A stretch of DNA of 64,000 nucleotides from Maniola hyperantus (Eukaryota > Arthropoda > Insecta > Lepidoptera > Nymphalidae). The translations under genes were made by a program, and so were the position numbers. The stretch covers positions 6,324,001-6,388,000 of the forward strand of contig NC_048555.1 of assembly GCF_902806685.2 (NCBI RefSeq), given 5' to 3'. The notes under the pieces are model-generated. The model ran no database searches. It saw only the letters and a list, made by a program, of their open reading frames with translations, and was not told the origin of the DNA. Positions 32,954 to 43,336 of this stretch are shown here, piece by piece (positions within the stretch are counted from its first letter, which is position 1; each line of letters begins with the position of its first letter).

Positions 32954-33002
32954 TATTTGAGCACTAGAGATGATGTGGAATCAAAGATTCAAAAATATAA
33001 TC

Positions 33003-33234
33003 TAAATATATAAAAGGAAAAGGTGACTGACTGACTGACTGACTGACTGATCTATCAAAGTACAGCTTAAACTACTGGACGGATCGAGCTGAAATTTGGT
33101 ATGCAGATAGCTATTATGACGTAGGCATCCGCTAAGAAAGTATTTTTGAAAATTCAACCCCTAAGGGGGTGAAATAGGGGTTTGAAATTTGTGTAGTCCA
33201 CGCGGACGCGGAAGTCGCGAGCATAAGCTAGTAT
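33003..33234 (-). repeat. Interspersed repeat (AGCTTATGCTCGCGACTTCG family)
   Basis: AAAAGGTGACTGACTGACTG to GGAAGTCGCGAGCATAAGCTAGT. It is absent from the equivalent place in duplicate 2, so it inserted after the duplication. Confidence 0.85.
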
Positions 33235-33401
33235 TCAATAATATTCAAAACTCTTTGCCATGCCGCGCTGCGCTGTCACGATAGCCCATATCACACCTAA
33301 GTAGTCGTTTCATAGCCTACATTTCTATATTTGACAGGTGAAGCCTCGAGGATTTGTTACAAGTTTTATAACTGTGCTCATATTAACTTGCTTTTTTTTA
33401 G

Positions 33402-33611
33402 GTAACTCTCTTCAGCGTCATTATGCTCGTGTTCATGATCCATTTTTCGGAATGCAATGTATTGCCTAGCCGCAATCCAAGCGGCGGCGGTTTAAGACGA
33501 AATACAGAAGACGTCACACAAACTACAGATGTTTATACCGCAGCTGTAGCTAACAGCAATGCACAAAACAACAATGCGAATCTTTTAGAATTATTGGGAA
33601 TTATTCTCTAA
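33402..33611 (+). CDS. Second terminal exon (2b), duplicate 1, no own first exon seen
   Basis: The exon opens after TTTTTTTTAG in phase 0 with VTLFSVIMLVFMIHFSEC, clearly homologous to exon 2a, then NVLPSRNPSGGG, and ends LLELLGIIL and TAA. It has its own AATAAA at 33690-33695, and the 3' UTR phrase TTTCAGCACCAATAAAT resembles that of exon 2a. Between the 2a polyA signal and this acceptor I find no TATA box or short ATG exon with a donor. It may therefore be spliced to the MVSK exon at 30716 as an alternative last exon, or be an orphan exon. The polar middle is rich in Asn/Ala/Gln and the C-terminus is hydrophobic. Function unknown. Confidence 0.6.
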   Translation, partial: VTLFSVIMLVFMIHFSECNVLPSRNPSGGGLRRNTEDVTQTTDVYTAAVANSNAQNNNANLLELLGIIL

Positions 33612-33984
33612 CCAAATATTACCTACAGTGTGAACCCATATATGTATGTCAGTTAGACAATAATATGATCACCTCCCTTTTTCAGCACCAATAAATATGA
33701 TTACAAATATATTAATATAAGTTTTATTTATTTCTCAAATCGAGTCTAGGAACGACTTTGGCAATCTAAGATTTCTTATACATATATTTGAGTCCACGAG
33801 AGTCAAGTCACCTAATGGCCCGGCGGGTCACAACAAATTTGGTAACCATCACCGATATGGATTTTGATGGGTTCAGAGTATAGAGGGCAACTCTCTGAAG
33901 CTAAATATGCTACTCTGCCGCCGCCGGCCCTGAGTGGTTGTCATAAGTATTTATGGCGCCTGAAAGAGGTCTGATCGTTACCAA

Positions 33985-34560
33985 AAATTACATGATGGAT
34001 ATGGCTGTTGATGGTATAGAAAGTAAGTACTAGTTGTGCTCATGCAAACCTCATAAGGACTGATCACGATTCGGTTGCGTTTTCGAGCTATGCCCTTCCA
34101 AAGTACATGTAAAAATAAAAACGACGAGCAAAATGGCTGTTGCTCGTAGTAGAAAGTAAGTGCCTAGCCTTATACATGCAAATTATGTAAAACCTTACCA
34201 AAAATTTGGTTGCGTTATGGAGCAATGCTGATTCAAAAACTCTGCTTATATGGAGCTCAAAAAAAGACTTGAATGAATATGGCTGTTGATGGTGTAATAA
34301 GTAAGCTCTAGTTATGTTTACATAAAGTCCGTAAAGGCTGATCTAAGATTTGGTTGCGTTTTGGAGCTATGCATGTTCAAACATATTGTTAAAATAAAAA
34401 TGATGAGGAATATGGCTGCTGATGGCATAGATAGAAAGTACTAGTCTTACACATACAAACTGTGTAAAAAATAATCAGAAATTGGGTTGCCTTTTGGAGC
34501 AATGCCGGTTCAAAAAATATTTGTAAAATCAAAATCGAAAATCGAGTTTTTGGTAATATA
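33985..34560. repeat. About 135-bp minisatellite, four diverged units
   Basis: ATATGGCTGTTGATGGT-like starts at about 34001, 34133, 34279 and 34412, each followed by AGTAAGTNCTAG, CATGCAAAC and GGTTGCGTTTTGGAGC motifs. Confidence 0.8.
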
Positions 34561-34620
34561 ATAAAACCCTTCGTGTGTGAGTCCGACTCGCACTTTACCA
34601 GTTTTTATATTTTTATTATT

Positions 34621-34852
34621 TACTAGCTGATGCCCGCGACTTCGTCGGCGTGGATTTAGATTTTTACAATCCCGTGGGAACTTGATTATACGGGACAAAA
34701 AGTAGTCTATATTACTTTTCAGGTCTTTAACTAATACCCATGCAAAACATCACGTCAATCCGTTGCTTAGATGCGACGTGATTGAAGGACAAACTAATAA
34801 ACCAACCAACCAACAAACAAACACACTTTCGCATTTATAATATGGGTATAAT
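34621..34852 (+). repeat. Interspersed repeat (TGATGCCCGCGACTTCG family)
   Basis: ACTAGCTGATGCCCGCGACTTCGTCGG to CACTTTCGCATTTATAATATGGG, with the CCAACCAACAAACAAAC variant tail shared with 20304 and 45239. Confidence 0.85.
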
Positions 34853-35020
34853 TCCCGCAAATTGCTCATGCGCGTGGTCGCCATTCTAGGGACGTCACCA
34901 CTAGACTGAAGTTTCGAGCTGATGGTATATTTTTATGAGTGAGAACATGTCTCATTAACATATTTTTATATGTTAATGAGACATGTTCCAGCGCAATAGC
35001 AATTTGCGGGACTAATAGTG
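34853..35020. mobile_element. MITE (TCCCGCAAATTGCTATTGCGC family)
   Basis: TTCCCGCAAATTGCTCATGCGC faces GCGCAATAGCAATTTGCGGGA. It contains a perfect hairpin, ACATGTCTCATTAACATAT with its complement (34946-34987). Copies at 45472-45642 and 55996-56232. Confidence 0.85.
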
Positions 35021-35273
35021 ATGTACATACCAAAAATTGTAGAGTGGGCATTGGAACAGCTTATCTCTAATAGAGATTTCCTGTCTTCAAGAGATTAAGA
35101 TAAGATTAATGTACTTAGATAATTATAAGTCGTATATTAAGGTCTTACGGCACGTACAATTATTTACAATAAATCCTTTGTTGTATGTTGTAAAACCAAG
35201 TACTTACTTATGGTCTAAGATCCGTTATTAGAAATATCTACTCTTATCTGTTATTTAATCATAATATAGAATA

Positions 35274-36100
35274 CTAGCTTATGCTCGCGACTTGATCCGC
35301 GTAGGCTACATAAATTTCAAACCCCGATTTAACCCACTTAGGGATGGAATTTCGAAAAATCCTTTCTTAGTGGACTCGTTAAAATTTACAAAGAACACAC
35401 CCTTTTTGTTTAACGCTGGGAAATGCGTTGTTTACGCATCCCCCCTCCTGAAAGCCATCCAGCTATCCAGCCAGCCAACCAACTGGAGGGGGAAGGTATG
35501 TGGGACCGGAATACCCACTAAAACCTAGCCGCGTGGCTGCGCGTCGCCTGGTGACTGGGTCACGGGAACGCCGAAGCAAACCGCCGCGACCCAGCCAGCG
35601 ACATCCGCCGCCGCCCTCCACCGGGGACCCCGCTCGCGAGTTCCCCACACCGCACGTCCGAGGCGCACCGACGAAGTGCGTGCGCCTCCCGACCCGGGGA
35701 CCCAACGGGCGACAACTGCAGACTCCGCGCACGTCGCCCGCGTGCCATCCTCCGCCTCGTCCACTGTGTCCTCTGCTAGTCAGAGGGACACGCGGAGAAA
35801 CCTCCCCCCTGCCAGGCCATTAGCCATGGCCAAAGATAATATATTAAACAAGTATCTTTGGCCATGGCTAACAATATCCCCGAAGAGAGATTATATTAGC
35901 CATATTACCGGGGTGCACCGGCCCGAATACTGCTCTTCCCCTCGGATGCCCGATGCATCCAAAAGGGACACTGGGAGGTTACCTGGCTGGCACCCCTGTA
36001 AAGAACACACCCACCAAATTTTATGTCTCCAGGACCAGCGGTTTAGGCTATGCGCTGATTATTATGTAAGTCAGTCAATCAATCAATCAATCTCTCAAGA
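35274..36100 (+). repeat. Interspersed repeat (CTCGCGACTTCG family) split by an insertion
   Basis: The 5' part (35274-35402) has CTAGCTTATGCTCGCGACTTG and the 3' part (36000-36100) has CAAATTTTATGTCTCCAGGACCAG and a (GTCAATCA)n tract. Rejoining the two parts gives the order seen in 31520-31640. Confidence 0.85.
35403..35999 (-). mobile_element. GC-rich retroposed insert with 13-bp target duplication
   Basis: AAAGAACACACCC occurs at 35390-35402 and 36000-36012, flanking 597 bp. The insert begins TTTTTG, suggesting a minus-strand poly(A) end, is strongly GC-rich at 35480-35830, and contains the palindrome GCCATGGCCAAAGATA with its complement (35824-35871). The overlapping ORFs on both strands follow from GC content and do not look coding. 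It could be a SINE or a 5'-truncated LINE with unrecognised sequence. Confidence 0.75.
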
Positions 36101-36299
36101 TCAAGAAATCAATCTCTGGAAGTACCGTAAGTAAGAAGTTCACTAGTAGAAAGCTTCATTATTCCGGAGTGACATAGGCTGAATTTTATTTTCAAAATAA
36201 AAATAGAGATGTCTAAGAAAATTGTAATAAGCTACCCGTGCGAAGCTGGGGCGGGTCGCCTATTCTATGAAATGAAAATTGATGAGGTCATGGTGTTTT

Positions 36300-36455
36300 T
36301 TTTTTTAAGAATATTAGCCATTACCTATTCCCCTTTCCTCTCCAATTAAGCGTCAAGCTTGTGCTAGGAGTAGGTACGACAATAATGCAACGGGCGGGGT
36401 TTGAACCGTCGACCTTTCGGTTTTCTCCTATACCGGTTTAGCTATTGAGGCTCTA
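36300..36455 (-). repeat. tRNA-derived SINE, second type
   Basis: On the minus strand an A-box-like ATAGCTAAACCGG is followed by a B box GGTTCAAACCCCGCC, then CTAGCACAAGCTTGACGC. Copy at 54028-54206. Confidence 0.7.
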
Positions 36456-36459
36456 TATA

Positions 36460-37150
36460 AATGTTAGAAAACGCATGGCAGGCGGGGCCAAGCTAATATA
36501 CCTAAGTAGTTACTAGTTGGCTAAGTAGTGCCCCAGCCTATTAGCATTTTGTAACAATTAAAGGGAAGGGAGCCAGGTGTCTGGAGGGATTATGTGGAAT
36601 GGAGTAGATCTTAAATAAACTGATTTGTAATTTGTCACTTCAAACTGTGTTCAAACATATAAGTAGATTGGGTAGATTTATATTATATTTTCGCACTCGA
36701 AGGTCTTAGAACACAAAATTCAGGCCGTTCGCCGGGGCAGCTAGTACCTAAGTATATTATAAAATCAAAGTTAATTTAATTCTATTTGTGAGTGATGTTA
36801 TTGTTATTGCAGTTAGAATTTACCATAGGAATTTACAAGTGACTTTAATTTCTAACTGGGTAATTAATATGTTGATTCATCTCACAAACCTAAAACCCAA
36901 AACCTCTGCAAAACCCACATAAAACATTACACCCATACTTGACCAACTTTTAGCATACAATTTTAATATCATAAAATTACTATAGGGGACGAAGATAAAG
37001 TTTGTCATAATATCATACATATTTTTTTTACTCTCTTGTATTGTTAAGCTTTTGAACTTACCTACTGTAATTTGTTGCTTATCATAAAAAATATTATAAA
37101 CTGCTTACAATAAATAACTTTTATTTTTTCTTGCTTATATTATAGACGAC
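36460..37150. other. No gene seen
   Basis: AT-rich sequence with no long frame, tRNA head or clear inverted repeat. A short GCCGGGGCAGCTAGTA end at about 36736 belongs to a dispersed repeat. Confidence 0.45.
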
Positions 37151-37154
37151 ATAA

Positions 37155-38445
37155 ACAATAAATCATCATCATCATCATCAACCAATAGACGTCCACTGCT
37201 GGACATAGGTCTCTTGTAGGGACTTCCACACGCCACGGTCTTGTGCCGTCTAGATCCAGCAACTCCCTGCGACTCGTCTGATGTCGTCCGTCCACCTAGT
37301 GGGGGGTCTTCCAACGCTGCGTCTTATGTCTTACGTCTCACTATGTGCCCTGCCCATTGCCACTACAGCTTCGCAACCCGTTGAGCTAAGTCGGTTACTC
37401 TAGTTCTCCTACGGATCTCCTCATTTCTGATTTGATCACGTAAAGAAACTCCAAGCATAGCTCTCTCCATCGCCCGCTGAGTGTCTCTGAGCTTTCTTAT
37501 GAGGCCCATAGTTAGCGACCATGTCTCGGATCCATATGTCATCACTGGCAACACGCACTGTTCGAAGACTTTGGTCTTCAAGCTCTGAGGAATTTTGGAC
37601 AAGAAGACATCTCGAAGCTTCCTGAATGCTGCCCAACCGAGTTGGATTCGGCGGTTGAGCTCTTTCTCGAAATTGGACCTACCCAACTGGATTGTGTGTC
37701 CTAGGTATACGCTTGACACTACTTCCTGGGACAAGTCCGTTCCAATCCAGAAGCTTAAAGATGTCCTCCAAAGCAGCGGTTATGAGCTTCGGGGAGATTA
37801 CGTCTCCCTGTCGAACTCCCCGCTGCAATTGGATTGGTCTCGTAGTCTGGTCCTGTAAACGGACTGACATGGTTGCGTTTTCATACAAGCACTTCAGCGC
37901 TTGGATATACCGGTAGTCGATCCGGCATCTCTGTAAAGACCTTCAATACAGCCCAAGTTTCCACCGAATCGAAGGCCTTCTCATAGTCCACAAACGCCAA
38001 GCAAAGTGGCCGATTATACTCTTCAGTCGTCTGTTTAACCTGCCGCAGCGTATGGATGTGATCTATGGTACTGAAACCTTTTCGGAATCCGGTTTGTTCG
38101 GGAGGTTGGAAGTCGTCAAACCTACGAGCGAGACGATTCGTAATGACTCGAAAACAACTTATAGACATGGCTCGGCAGCGAGATGGGTCTATAATTCTTC
38201 AGCAGGGTATTATCACCCTTTTTGAAGAACAGCACCACCACGCTCCTGTGCCACGCCTCTGGCGTTACGCCCTCGTGAATGACGGAATTGAACAATCGCT
38301 GAAGGACCTTAAGTACCGGTTTTCCACCCGCTTTCAGGAGTTCTGCTGTGATTCCGTCATCACCTGGTGCCTTGTTGTTCTTGAGTTGTTTGAGAGCCAT
38401 ACTAATCTCGTATAGGCTGACGTCCGGGATATCTTCGGTATAGTG
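37155..38445 (-). mobile_element. RTE-like LINE, truncated and frameshifted reverse transcriptase
   Basis: The minus strand carries, in changing frames, NNKAPGDDGITAELLK and NYRPISLPSHVYK (38122-38400), the A-motif AFVDYEKAFDSV (37881-38168), RGVRQGDVISPKL (37679-37888), and YLGHTI, VLPVMTYGSETWSL and GVSLRDQIRNEEI (37363-37734). A (ATG)n tail follows at 37160. The catalytic YADD box is not in an intact frame between 37679 and 37740, implying an internal deletion. The element is dead. Other fragments of this family: 26470, 27490, 38870(+), 49745. Confidence 0.88.
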
Positions 38446-38479
38446 TCATAAATAATTACAAAAAATAAAAAAGCAATCA

Positions 38480-38560
38480 CCCAACTGGATTTGAACTCAC
38501 GGCATCTCTATGAAACTCAACACTATTACCACTCGGCTACCTGAACTACTACAAATATCG
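38480..38560 (-). repeat. tRNA-like sequence (SINE head or tRNA pseudogene)
   Basis: The minus strand reads GGTAGCCGAGTGGTAATAG (A box) and GTGAGTTCAAATCC (B box), resembling a Ser/Leu-type tRNA. I could not pair a full acceptor stem, so I treat it as SINE-derived. Confidence 0.5.
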
Positions 38561-38869
38561 TGAAATTTGCAACCTTATACCACACGAGTACGTGTGCTTA
38601 TACTACTGGTAAGGTTGTAGATAACCTTAGTAGGTGTGAGTGAGTGTATCTTATATCGGATAGCATCGCGTCGCATCTTTGTGTGTTATGCTTACGCGCG
38701 CATTAGTATGCTATGGTCAGCGAATGATTTTACTGTGTGTACCCAGTGACACTCACGTCAACAAGACGAAACTGGTGACGTATCATTTATCAAAATCGAT
38801 CAAGCCGTTGAGTAGTTACAAGTGGACATAGGAACGAACCGACATACCTACTACATACATACAATATAG

Positions 38870-39165
38870 GTCAAACACATAACCCTCCTATGGGCTTCGC
38901 CGCATTCGGGTAAACACTACTAATATGAGGCCAATGGGTAGGGCACATAGTTTGTAAAACCGATAAACGTTGGGGTCCCAAGGTACTGGAATGGCGACCT
39001 CGCACCGGAAGACACAGTATTGTAAGACCCCCTGCTAGGTGAACAGATGACATCAGACTAGTCGCAGGGAGCCGCTGGGTTCAGGCGGCGCAAGACCGTG
39101 GCATGTGGAAGTTCCTACAAGAGACCTATGTCCAGGAGTGGACATCTATCGGTTGTTGTTGATGA
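38870..39165 (+). mobile_element. RTE-like LINE 3' end, plus strand
   Basis: GGGGTCCCAAGGTACTGGAATGG, CCCCCTGCTAGGTGAACAGATG, GACATCTATCGGTTG and a (GATGAT)n tail are the complement of the 49745-50225 copy. It faces the minus-strand LINE at 37155. Confidence 0.85.
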
Positions 39166-39303
39166 TGATGATATAAATGATATACGAGAATGTATATTGC
39201 TGTATATATTTTTAATAAATAAATTTTTGTAGGTTTCATAACCTTAATGTAAAACCATAATGTATGTACCACTTACACTCACAGCATATTTTGTAATAAT
39301 ATC

Positions 39304-39469
39304 CTAAGTAGCAATATCTTTGATTGCTTGCAACAGCAGCGAAATTATGTGTGCGTCTTCTGCACCAACATCCTCGTCTACACCGACCCCAATGCCTACC
39401 GGTGCACCATGCAGGATCTGAATTATGCATACGATAATACCGAAGAATATAGCATAATACCGAAGAGAT
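39304..39469 (-). pseudogene. Degenerate member of the short-exon peptide cluster
   Basis: The minus strand from 39468 reads YYAIFFGIIVCIIQILHGAP, matching the IMLVCIIQTMDCTP signal peptide at 25572-25805 in residues and in DNA (GTATGCATAATTCA). Then come GIGVGVDEDVGAED and an amphipathic end IISLLLQAIKDIAT before TAG at 39304-39306. An acceptor-like TTAAATAG lies just upstream, but it puts the frame in a different phase from the other members. I find no first exon with a donor nearby, so this is probably a broken or relic gene; an undetected distant first exon is possible. It is on the minus strand like its closest relatives. Confidence 0.5.
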
Positions 39470-39689
39470 CTATTTAATAAAATAAAAGTATGTCATGAAA
39501 AACAAGACTTACGTCAATTATTGGTCGTTCGCTATGGTCGGAGCGTAGCGAACAATACAAAGAACTACGTAGAGTTGTTTCCCGTTGAGTCACACCCCCG
39601 TGTGGAACACTGTGACTCAACGGGATTTTTTTTAAATTGTTGTCCCGTTGAGTCACACCTACATATTGCGTGTGCACTTTTCCGGGATG

Positions 39690-40040
39690 TCATTTATTTT
39701 CAAGACGGACATGAACTTTTTACAAAATATTAGACATGGGTGTCGTTTTCAGGGTTTTCCAGGATGCTGATTTTGATAGTGACATTTATTTTCAAATCCA
39801 AGATGGCGGACATGGACTTTTTACAAAAAATAGACATGGGTGTCGTTTTCAGGGTGTTCGATGACGCTGAATTTGATGATGACATTTATTTTCAAATCCA
39901 AGATGGCGGACATGGATTTTTACAAATAATAGACATGGGTGTCGTTTTCAGGGTTTTGGAGGATGCTGAATTCGATGATGACATTTATCTTCAAATCCAA
40001 GATGGCGGACATGGACTTTTTACCAAAAATAGACATGCCG
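39690..40040. repeat. 100-bp minisatellite, three units plus partials
   Basis: AGACATGGGTGTCGTTTTCAGG starts at 39732, 39832 and 39931, with a partial start at 40031. Because the period is close to but not a multiple of three, the 105-residue ORF through it is coincidental, and its repeated segments appear in shifted register. Confidence 0.88.
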
Positions 40041-40319
40041 ATAACACAATTAATTGAGCGGTAATGAGGCCTTATTTATCACTACCAATGTTAGTTAAGC
40101 GGTCATTACCTTCATACTTTGGAGAATTTCGATTAAGTACCTATTTACGTAATCGGACAATTTGCATACATTACTATTATCATATTATTATGTTGTTCAC
40201 ATTATAGCTACACACATAATTATACCTATAGAGTATCTACAACCTAATTTTAATTATTTTTAGGACAGCTACAAACTTAATCACTAAAAGTTTAAAAAAA
40301 GTAGTGTAAGTTTGTATAG

Positions 40320-40640
40320 TAAAGCGGTAATAGCCTAGTGTTTATGGCATTGGCCTTCTTTTCGGGAGGTCGGAGGTTCGATCCCGGGAACGCACCTCTA
40401 ACTTTTCGGAGTTATTTGCGTTTTTAAAACGATTAATATCACTTGCTTTAGCGGTGGTTATCGAGTTTAATGTTTGAGTTTGCATGCCTAAGAGTTTTAC
40501 ATGTTCTCAAAGGTGTGTGAATTCTGCAAATCCGCATTAGGTCAGCAAACTATGGCTTAAACCCTTCTCACTCTGAGAGGAGACCCGTGCTCTGTAGTGG
40601 ATCGGTAATGGGTTGAACATGATGATGATGATAGTAAAGG
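40320..40640 (+). repeat. tRNA-derived SINE, duplicate of 28420
   Basis: AGCCTAGTGTTTATGGCATTGG, B box AGGTTCGATCCC and TGATGATGATGATAG end. Confidence 0.75.
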
Positions 40641-40974
40641 TTGACAAATTTTTTTTTTGTATAAAGTCGCAGTTGATTTGTGAATAATATACCTACCTGT
40701 TGTTAATTTCTTAAGTTCTCATGTAAGTGAATCTATATTCTAAGTGAGAATAAAGATTTTTTTAACCGTAAAATAGGTTTTCAGGGTTCTACGTCGTACT
40801 TGTATGTAACGACGTTAATTCGTGTCATCGCACATCGAGCGTACAACTACGCGAGCGTGCACCTACATTGAGCAATGAGTATCTTGGAGTAAGTAAATCG
40901 TGGAGTAAGTACTTAATTCAAGAGCATAGTTTATTGTCCGTTGTAGCAGAGATAATATATTAACAAGGTTGTAG

Positions 40975-41167
40975 TTACTCAAGGACGTAGGTCAAGGCTC
41001 AAGATCTACCTACCTGCCAAATTTCATGATTCTAGGTCAACGGGAAGTACTCTGTAGGTTTCTTGACAGACAGACGGACAGACAGACAGACAGACAGGCA
41101 GACAGACAGACAACAAAGTGATCCTATAAGGGTTCCGTTTTTCCTTTTGAGGTACGGAACCCTAAAA
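40975..41167 (+). repeat. Interspersed repeat (CCGGCCAAGTGCGAGTC family), 3' part
   Basis: CTACCTGCCAAATTTCATGATTC, the (GACA)n run, and TTTTGAGGTACGGAACCCTAAAAA. Confidence 0.85.
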
Positions 41168-41433
41168 AGGAGGGTGGAATGAGGTCAAAGAGCACTTCAG
41201 AGAACTCTCCATTATAAAATTAAGTAGCAAACCATACATAAACATTAAAATATAATGTCGGGAAACATTATTTTACTATCTGTCTCGACGTCTTTTCTCT
41301 ACAGTAAGCAGACTTATGTTAATGTCGAGTAAATAGAAACATAATAGTTCAATTAAGATATAATATACTTACACGAAACATGATTATGTCGTCTATACTT
41401 ACTATAAATATGAGTATGTGTATACAATATTAT

Positions 41434-41441
41434 TATAAAAG
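41434..41441 (+). promoter_or_regulatory. TATA box of peptide gene, duplicate 2
   Basis: TATAAAAG, 84 bp upstream of the ATG at 41518, as in duplicate 1. Confidence 0.6.
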
Positions 41442-41517
41442 ACAGCAGAAGCTAACGAGCCATACAGAAAATATAATATCTTAAATTGTGCAATTTAAAT
41501 TTTAAAAGAACAGAAAA

Positions 41518-42632
41518 ATGGTATCAAAGGTAAATGGAAATTTAATAATTTTAAATTCTTAGATTTTTTATATTTTTTCATACACTAACACAACGAAGTG
41601 ATTCTATAAGGGTTCCGTTTTTCCTTTTGAGGTACGGAACCCTAAAAACGATATCAATCATAATAAATGGCTTTAAATTTAGCAAAAAATTACATAAAAT
41701 AAAAAATAAATTTTTATGTAATTTTCTGCTAAATTAAAAGCCATTTATTATGATTGATATCGTTTCTTATTTCTGTCCATATTACAGGATGCTCATAAAA
41801 AGTCATATTCAAACTGTCATAACTTCTAAACTATTTGATTAATAGCTTTCATTTTGGTGTTTATTTTTAGGAAATATTTTGTTCTATCCAAAGCATGCAA
41901 AAAACAAGCAGGTTAATTGCCTAGTTTTCACAAAAATCTTAAAAAAAAAAAATGAACCTAACTTTCACCATGTTTTTTACGGTTTACAATTTTTTCTGTA
42001 TCTTAATGACAAAATTAGTCAATATTTGTAACATTAATTTGTGGGGTAGGTACATTTTAGTTATCGAAAAAAACTAGTTTTGTGTCTATAGGACTGCCAC
42101 ATCATGAGAAATTGCTAAATAAATCCAAGTAACCTTGCTTAGTCGAAATTAAAATTAAAATGGCTGCCATTTCCACAAAAATGATTTAAAAAAAATGATT
42201 TGTCGATAAAATTGACCGACATCGGTAACCAGACACACTGTATACACTACATTTAAACGCCCCTAACACTAAAATTGTTGCAAAGTCATAACTACGAGTA
42301 CCTAAGAATCCTTAAGTCTGTACTACTTGCTTAGTACTAATTATACATGACCTTATAACTATTCTGAGCAATGAGGAATACGACACACACGGACATTGAC
42401 TTAAACTTATTTTTTTAAGGTAACAGCTGTCTTCAGCGTTATTTTGCTCGTCTGCATGATCCATTCTTCAAAATGCGCTGTGTTGCCAACAAGCGACGAC
42501 ACAATTAAAAAAGATACAGGAGACGTCGAACAAAGTACTAATGTTAACACCCAAGTTGAAGTTCATAATTATATTCAACAAAAAAGGGGTCTTTTAAATA
42601 AATTAATATTAGATTCATTAATAACCCTTTAA
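41518..42632 (+). CDS. Secreted peptide with dibasic C-terminal cleavage site, duplicate 2
   Basis: Exon 1 (41518-41529) encodes M-V-S-K with an AAG|GTAAAT donor. Exon 2 (42420-42632) follows TTTTTTAAG in phase 0. The signal peptide VTAVFSVILLVCMIHSSKC and AVLPTSDD differ from duplicate 1 by only a few conservative changes plus one deleted Asn (IKKD for INKKD). The C-terminal NYIQQKR and GLLNKLILDSLITL are unchanged, consistent with purifying selection on the putative cleaved tail. AATAAA at 42708-42713. The intron is about 0.9 kb against 1.5 kb in duplicate 1. Exon 2b of this copy lies at 43337-43546. Function as for duplicate 1, unknown. Confidence 0.75.
41646..41765. mobile_element. Near-perfect palindromic MITE, 120 bp
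   Basis: AAACGATATCAATCATAATA faces TATTATGATTGATATCGTTT, with pairing nearly to the centre. It is within the intron of duplicate 2 only. Confidence 0.92.
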
Positions 42633-42930
42633 ACTTTTATAACCAATTACAAATAACAATCCTTTCATAGATCAGTTATATATTATACACCTTCCGTTTT
42701 AAGCACCAATAAATGTTCTTAAATATCAAGGGGAGTTTTATTAAACACAGATTGAGTACTCCAAGGCCGATTTCTAATATGTTAGGCTATGAGAGCCATT
42801 GTGATTAATGAAAATATGTCACCACCGTCAGCAATGGGGAAAACGACACACACATACACCTTTATATCAGAGTGAACTAGAGCGATGGAGCTCTCGGTTT
42901 GCTCCTGAAATGGCATCTGTCAAATATTAA

Positions 42931-43118
42931 GTACAGTGCGCGGCAGAAAGTAATGTACACCGACATTTAGAATGACATTTCGGCTTTGTAGAGCGTTGTC
43001 TCTGTCACTCATACCTACATGACGTTTTGTCGGTCTCAACGAAATAGAAAACGCTCTACAAATCTGCAATCTCCTTCTAAATGTCGATGTGATGTGATGT
43101 CTTTCTGCCGCGTACTAT
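42931..43118. mobile_element. MITE (GGCAGAAAGTAATGTAC family), duplicate of 32772
   Basis: GTACAGTGCGCGGCAGAAAG to TTTCTGCCGCGTACTATA. Confidence 0.85.
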
Positions 43119-43336
43119 ATTTGAGCACTAGAGATGATGTGGAATCAAAGATTAAAAAATATAATATTCAATAATATTCAAAACTCTTTGCCATGCCGCG
43201 CTGCGCTGTCACGATAGCCCATATCACACACCTAAGTAGTCGTTTCATAGCCTACATTTCTACATTTGGCAGGTGAAGCCTCGAGGATTTGTTACAAGTT
43301 TCATAACTGTGCTCATATTCACTTATTTTTTTTTAG

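Larger units (their letters stand above)
28130..33770. repeat. Segmental duplication, copy 1
   Basis: Three blocks (28131-28740, about 30390-30800 and about 32040-33770) match 40034-40640, about 41200-41575 and about 42240-43720 in the same order and orientation. Matches include ATGCCGATAACACAATTAA, TAATGTCGGGAAACATTATTT and the peptide exons. Non-matching stretches are later insertions. Confidence 0.85.

Noticed and set aside
35463..35823. Overlapping Arg/Pro/Gly-rich ORFs on both strands
   Set aside because: GC-rich insert with a target duplication; open frames on both strands are expected from base composition.
39740..40057. 105-residue plus ORF with MGVVFRV and DAEFDDD repeats
   Set aside because: It runs through a 100-bp minisatellite without a start context, signal peptide or splice support.
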